This document shows positions 6,623 to 8,712 of a stretch of 8,712 bases of DNA, one piece after another. The stretch spans positions 1 to 8,712 of the forward strand of contig JAAWSH010000057.1 in the NCBI GenBank assembly GCA_022801475.1, in the 5' to 3' direction. The notes under the pieces are model-generated. The model was not told the origin of the DNA. It saw only the letters and a program-made list of their open reading frames with translations, and ran no database searches. Position 1 is the stretch's first letter. Each line of letters opens with the position of its first letter. Both the position numbers and the translations under genes were made by a program. Origin of the DNA: Acutalibacter sp. (GTDB lineage: Bacteria; Bacillota; Clostridia; Oscillospirales; Acutalibacteraceae).

Positions 6623-7471
6623 TCAAAGCTCCACCTGCCCCTGGAACACCTCCACCGCCTCGCCGGTCATCAGGACCCGCTCTTCGGTATAATGGATAAC
6701 CAGGTCTCCGCCCCGCAGCTTTACGGTGACGTCCTTCCCCATCTTGCAGGATCCGTTCAGGCATGCCGCCACCGCAGCCGCGCAGGCCCCGGTGCCGCAG
6801 GCCATGGTCTCGCCGCTGCCCCGCTCCCACACCCGCATTTTCAGGGTATGGCTGTCCAGCACCTGGACAAACTCGGTGTTCACTCGCTCTGGAAACAGCG
6901 GGTTCCGCTCAAACAAAGGGCCAACGGCTTCCAGGTCCAGTTCCATGGGGTCGCCGCCGAATACCACGCAGTGGGGGTTGCCCATGGAGACGCAGGTAAT
7001 CTCATGCTCACCCCCGGCCACCGGAACCTTCCGGCCCACCACGCTCTTACCTGTCAGGTTGACAGGAATCCGCTCCGGGGCCAGCACGGCGGGGCCCATA
7101 TCCACCGACACGGCCACGGCCTTGCCCTTCTCCTCCGCTATTTTGCAGACCTTCACCCCGCTTTTGGTATCCACATGGAGCACAGGCTTTTGGGCAATGC
7201 CGTGGTCATACAGGTACTTGGCCACGCAGCGCACCCCGTTGCCGCACATCATGCCCTCGCTGCCGTCGGCGTTGAAAATGCGCATCAGCCCGTCGGCTTT
7301 CTCACTGGGGCAGATGAGAATCACCCCGTCGCCCCCCACGCCCTTGTGCCGGTCCGAAAGCCGCACTGCCAGGGCGGCAGGGTCCGCCACCGTCTCCTCA
7401 AAGCAGTTGATATACACGTAGTCGTTGCCGCAGCCGTGCATTTTGGTGAAATTCAGCCTGTGTCCGCTCAT
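6623..7471 (-). CDS. dapF: Diaminopimelate epimerase (DapF)
   Basis: Cofactor-independent racemase that converts LL- to meso-diaminopimelate for peptidoglycan cross-links and lysine. I start it at the ATG at 7471 (282 residues) because GGGAGG lies seven bases upstream and MSGHRLNFTKMHGCGNDY matches the family's N-terminus; an in-frame ATG at 7510 only adds 13 non-conserved residues made by translating the ribosome binding site. The two catalytic cysteines are present: Cys76 in MCGNGVRC (75-82) and Cys225 in ACGTGACA (224-231). GVGGDG (44-49), NADGSEG (67-73) and GNPHCV (164-169) are also typical. It shares the diaminopimelate pathway with dapL but is separated from it by pyrG and the alkD-like gene. 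The 87 bases between its start and the upstream relic hold a 5-bp hairpin (7523-7537) and no clear promoter. Confidence 0.98.
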   Translation of the reverse strand: MSGHRLNFTKMHGCGNDYVYINCFEETVADPAALAVRLSDRHKGVGGDGVILICPSEKADGLMRIFNADGSEGMMCGNGVRCVAKYLYDHGIAQKPVLHVDTKSGVKVCKIAEEKGKAVAVSVDMGPAVLAPERIPVNLTGKSVVGRKVPVAGGEHEITCVSMGNPHCVVFGGDPMELDLEAVGPLFERNPLFPERVNTEFVQVLDSHTLKMRVWERGSGETMACGTGACAAAVAACLNGSCKMGKDVTVKLRGGDLVIHYTEERVLMTGEAVEVFQGQVEL

Positions 7472-7558
7472 TAAAAAACCTCCCGGTTTGTTTTCTTTGC
7501 TTTCCTTCATCCCTGTATTTCTAGGCGGAGAACGCCTGGGGACGGGGAATCATCCCAT

Positions 7559-7770
7559 TCAGAAACTTCCACTCCGCAGCCGTGAGACCGCGATGATGGC
7601 GCCCGCCAGGACCATGCCCTGTACCCGGAGCATCGCCAGCCCGACGGGAGAGTGGTCCCGGTCCGAGTCTAACGCAGCCGCTCCCGCAACTCCCACACAG
7701 CCCTCGGGCCCAGCAGGCAGACCAGCCCGTAGACGACGGCGGCTAATAGAAAGCCCCGCAGCCTCGGCAC
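7559..7770 (-). pseudogene. Frameshifted second copy of the DUF6199-like membrane protein
   Basis: From a GTG at 7770, one frame reads a hydrophobic helix and PRAVWELRERLR, then stops at TAG (7671-7669). The next frame continues exactly there with LDSDRDHSP...LRVQGMVLAGAII and ends at TGA (7561-7559). The 212-base span is 70 codons plus two bases, so one lost base restores a 70-residue protein. In that composite, Pro22, Trp26, Glu30, Ser41, Arg49 and Gly52 each sit six positions before Pro28, Trp32, Glu36, Ser47, Arg55 and Gly58 of the 92-residue gene just upstream. The constant offset across the break argues for homology and a single-base deletion. The GTG has only an unspaced AGAGG, so the start is uncertain. 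It is either a decayed tandem duplicate or a sequencing error in an intact gene. Confidence 0.6.
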
Positions 7771-7788
7771 CCTCTGTTTCTGATTACC

Positions 7789-8067
7789 CTAGCCCTCCCC
7801 AAAAAGCCACGCGCCCAGGGGAAAATCCCAGCCCAAAAGCCAGGTGCACAGCAGGCTTATCAGCAGGTACGCGATGATCACCAGGCCGATTACGCCGCCC
7901 ACTCTGCGGAGGGTATCATAGTCGTAGGACGACTCGGTAGCGCCGTTGGACTTCCATTTTTCAAAGATGTTCCACAGAATTTCAGGATTTACTATGTCCA
8001 GGACGCACAGCGCGGCGCCTCCCAGACAGAGGATAATCATAATGACAAAAGCGGTGGTTTCGCTCAT
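7789..8067 (-). CDS. Small two-helix membrane protein, DUF6199-like
   Basis: A 92-residue protein of unknown function. The ATG at 8067 follows AGGAGG by seven bases, so I prefer it over an in-frame ATG at 8175 whose extra 36 residues would translate the inverted-repeat region. Helix 1 is about residues 5-26, helix 2 about 57-78. Between them is a charged loop with NPEILWNIFEKWKS (27-40), ESSYDY (45-50) and RRVGG (54-58). The pattern P-x3-W-x3-E-x-W-K ... S ... R-x-GG before a second helix is what I recall for DUF6199, small membrane proteins common in Clostridia and related Firmicutes; that assignment rests on pattern memory, not a search. A broken relative follows only 18 bases past its stop. 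A possible regulatory inverted repeat (8096-8126) lies upstream. Confidence 0.7.
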   Translation of the reverse strand: MSETTAFVIMIILCLGGAALCVLDIVNPEILWNIFEKWKSNGATESSYDYDTLRRVGGVIGLVIIAYLLISLLCTWLLGWDFPLGAWLFGEG

Positions 8068-8095
8068 CCTGCTCCCTCCTCTTAAAGTTGGAGTG

Positions 8096-8126
8096 TCCAA
8101 AAGAGTTTTTATAATGCTATTTTGGA
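8096..8126 (-). promoter_or_regulatory. Inverted repeat TCCAAAA/TTTTGGA upstream of the DUF6199-like gene
   Basis: Seven-base arms (8096-8102 and 8120-8126) surround a 17-base AT-rich centre containing, on the minus strand, a TATAAA-like box but no good -35. The right part of a second short repeat, TTGGA-GTG-TCCAA (8088-8100), overlaps it. TTGGAG also occurs three times here (8088, 8122, 8201). It lies 30-60 bases before the start codon, so an operator/promoter is plausible but unproven. Confidence 0.3.
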
Positions 8127-8142
8127 GTCTCACCCAGCCTAA

Positions 8143-8202
8143 AAGTTTTTGCGATATTTCACGAAGTGAAATCACGGTTTTTCAAACCGTGAGCAAAAAC
8201 TT
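8143..8202. repeat. 60-base three-way-junction inverted repeat
   Basis: A perfect 10-bp outer stem (AAGTTTTTGC 8143-8152 with GCAAAAACTT 8193-8202) encloses two perfect inner hairpins: ATTTCAC-GAA-GTGAAAT (8156-8172, 7 bp) and TCACGGTTT-TTC-AAACCGTGA (8172-8192, 9 bp). Apart from the three-base joint 8153-8155, the two tri-loops and one shared base, nearly every base pairs. It folds equally well from either strand, so it could be a structured RNA, a REP/MITE-like palindromic repeat or a recombination substrate. It lies between the LOR-family stop and the DUF6199-like gene, next to a terminator hairpin. Confidence 0.7.
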
Positions 8203-8203
8203 G

Positions 8204-8233
8204 GAGAGTTGAGGCGCTACGCGCCTCAATCTC
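8204..8233 (-). terminator. Terminator-like hairpin overlapping the LOR-family stop codon
   Basis: Perfect 8-bp arms TTGAGGCG (8209-8216) and CGCCTCAA (8222-8229) with a 5-base loop, extended by GAGA/TCTC after one bulged base. On the minus strand CAAGTTTTT follows, so the U-tract starts four bases past the stem. The TGA stop of the LOR-family gene lies inside the 5' arm. Termination is likely but the T-run also forms part of the adjacent 60-base junction, so the two structures cannot be fully separate in function. Confidence 0.55.
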
Positions 8234-8696
8234 TTGAGCACTTCTCCGCGTCAATAGCCAACACCAGCATCAGAGCGTACAGGGCATCGTCGGGAAAGGC
8301 CACGTCGATGACATACGTGTCCGTCCACTGCCAAATGTCTTTGCTGACCGCGGCAATCAGGTCCCCCTGGGGGCCCAGCACCCGATAGTCCCACTCGGTC
8401 CAGTCCCCCTCCACCTGCCAGCCGTTGCACTCGATATTGTACCGGGGCTTAAAGAAGGTGAACTCCTTGCTGATGCAGCCCAGGTACTGTCCGCCCACGT
8501 ACAGCTCGAACTTGGGCATAAAGGTGAACACCTTTTCCTGCACCATGCCCACCTCGTTGCCGTAGGGGTCGTAGATTTTTAGGCAGTGCCCCCAGCTCAG
8601 CTGCCCCTTCACTACATAGGCCACGCTGCCGTCCTCGTAGTAAATGTCATAGCTGTCCAGCCAGGAAAAGAACCTCTGTTTGAATAAAAGCTTCAT
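8226..8696 (-). CDS. LURP-one-related (LOR, YxjI-like) protein
   Basis: A 156-residue protein starting MKLLFKQRFFSWLDSYDIYYEDG, the usual opening of the LOR/tubby-like C-terminal fold, a 12-strand barrel around a central C-terminal helix, related to phospholipid scramblases. Alternating short beta-like segments (YVVKGQLSW, LKIYDPYGNEVGMVQEK, FELYVGGQYLGCISKEF, DYRVLGPQGDLIAAVSK) are followed by a hydrophobic helix at about 135-150 (PDDALYALMLVLAIDAEK), which in this fold is buried rather than membrane-spanning. There is no signal peptide. The molecular role of bacterial members is not established; phospholipid or nucleotide binding has been proposed for the fold. The ATG follows AAGGAGG by six bases. 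The stop sits in a terminator-like hairpin, so it is probably not cotranscribed with the genes to its left. Confidence 0.77.
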   Translation of the reverse strand: MKLLFKQRFFSWLDSYDIYYEDGSVAYVVKGQLSWGHCLKIYDPYGNEVGMVQEKVFTFMPKFELYVGGQYLGCISKEFTFFKPRYNIECNGWQVEGDWTEWDYRVLGPQGDLIAAVSKDIWQWTDTYVIDVAFPDDALYALMLVLAIDAEKCSRD

Positions 8697-8712
8697 GGCG
8701 GGCCTCCTTTTT

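Noticed and set aside
7472..7510. Upstream ATG at 7510 for dapF
   Set aside because: The extra 13 residues cover the GGGAGG site and precede the conserved N-terminus; the ATG at 7471 fits both the spacing and the family.
8068..8175. 36-residue N-terminal extension of the DUF6199-like protein
   Set aside because: It has no ribosome binding site, runs through the palindromic region, and an AGGAGG sits seven bases before the ATG at 8067.
8143..8202. Hammerhead or other self-cleaving ribozyme in the three-way junction
   Set aside because: The junction has almost no unpaired core, and neither the CUGAnGA nor a paired GAAA core motif is placed as required.
8143..8233. CRISPR repeats
   Set aside because: The repeated pieces are single inverted copies with no regularly spaced direct repeats or spacers, and no cas genes are present.

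Overview
The window is about 8.7 kb of GC-rich DNA (roughly 60% by eye) in which every supported gene lies on the minus strand. The likely source is a gut-type member of the Clostridia, probably Oscillospiraceae or a close relative. This is inferred from an LL-diaminopimelate aminotransferase (DapL), strong AGGAGG-type ribosome binding sites, a DUF6199-like small membrane protein, a LURP-one-related (LOR/YxjI-like) protein and clostridial-style AsnB and GH25 sequences. No rRNA, tRNA, CRISPR array, transposase or integrase was seen.

Layout in the direction of transcription (right to left): a LOR-family protein (8696-8226); a terminator-like hairpin and an unusual 60-base three-way-junction inverted repeat (8204-8233 and 8143-8202); a small two-helix DUF6199-like membrane protein (8067-7789); a frameshifted second copy of that protein (7770-7559); dapF, diaminopimelate epimerase (7471-6623); a hairpin-rich gap; then the tight run pyrG (CTP synthase, 6499-4883), an AlkD-type DNA glycosylase (4870-4196) and dapL (4174-2990), with gaps of only 12 and 21 bases. 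Directly after the dapL stop, in the same frame, is the last 62 codons of an S66-type LD-carboxypeptidase with no front end (2989-2801). A strong hairpin with seven Ts follows (2772-2729). Its 3' arm is also the ribosome binding site of a GH25 lysozyme gene (2728-1823). After a 382-base gap with hairpins, a 12-base palindrome and two extended -10 boxes comes asnB (1440-1), which runs off the left edge.

Functional picture: dapL and dapF make LL- and meso-diaminopimelate for lysine and peptidoglycan. The S66 relic and the GH25 enzyme belong to peptidoglycan turnover. pyrG and asnB are glutamine-dependent amidotransferases for CTP and asparagine. The alkD-like gene is a base-excision repair gene carried within the pyrG-dapL run. 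Most of the window is ordinary core metabolism. The unusual parts are in the gaps: the 60-base junction element, the terminator that contains a start signal, and two gene relics (DUF6199-like and S66).
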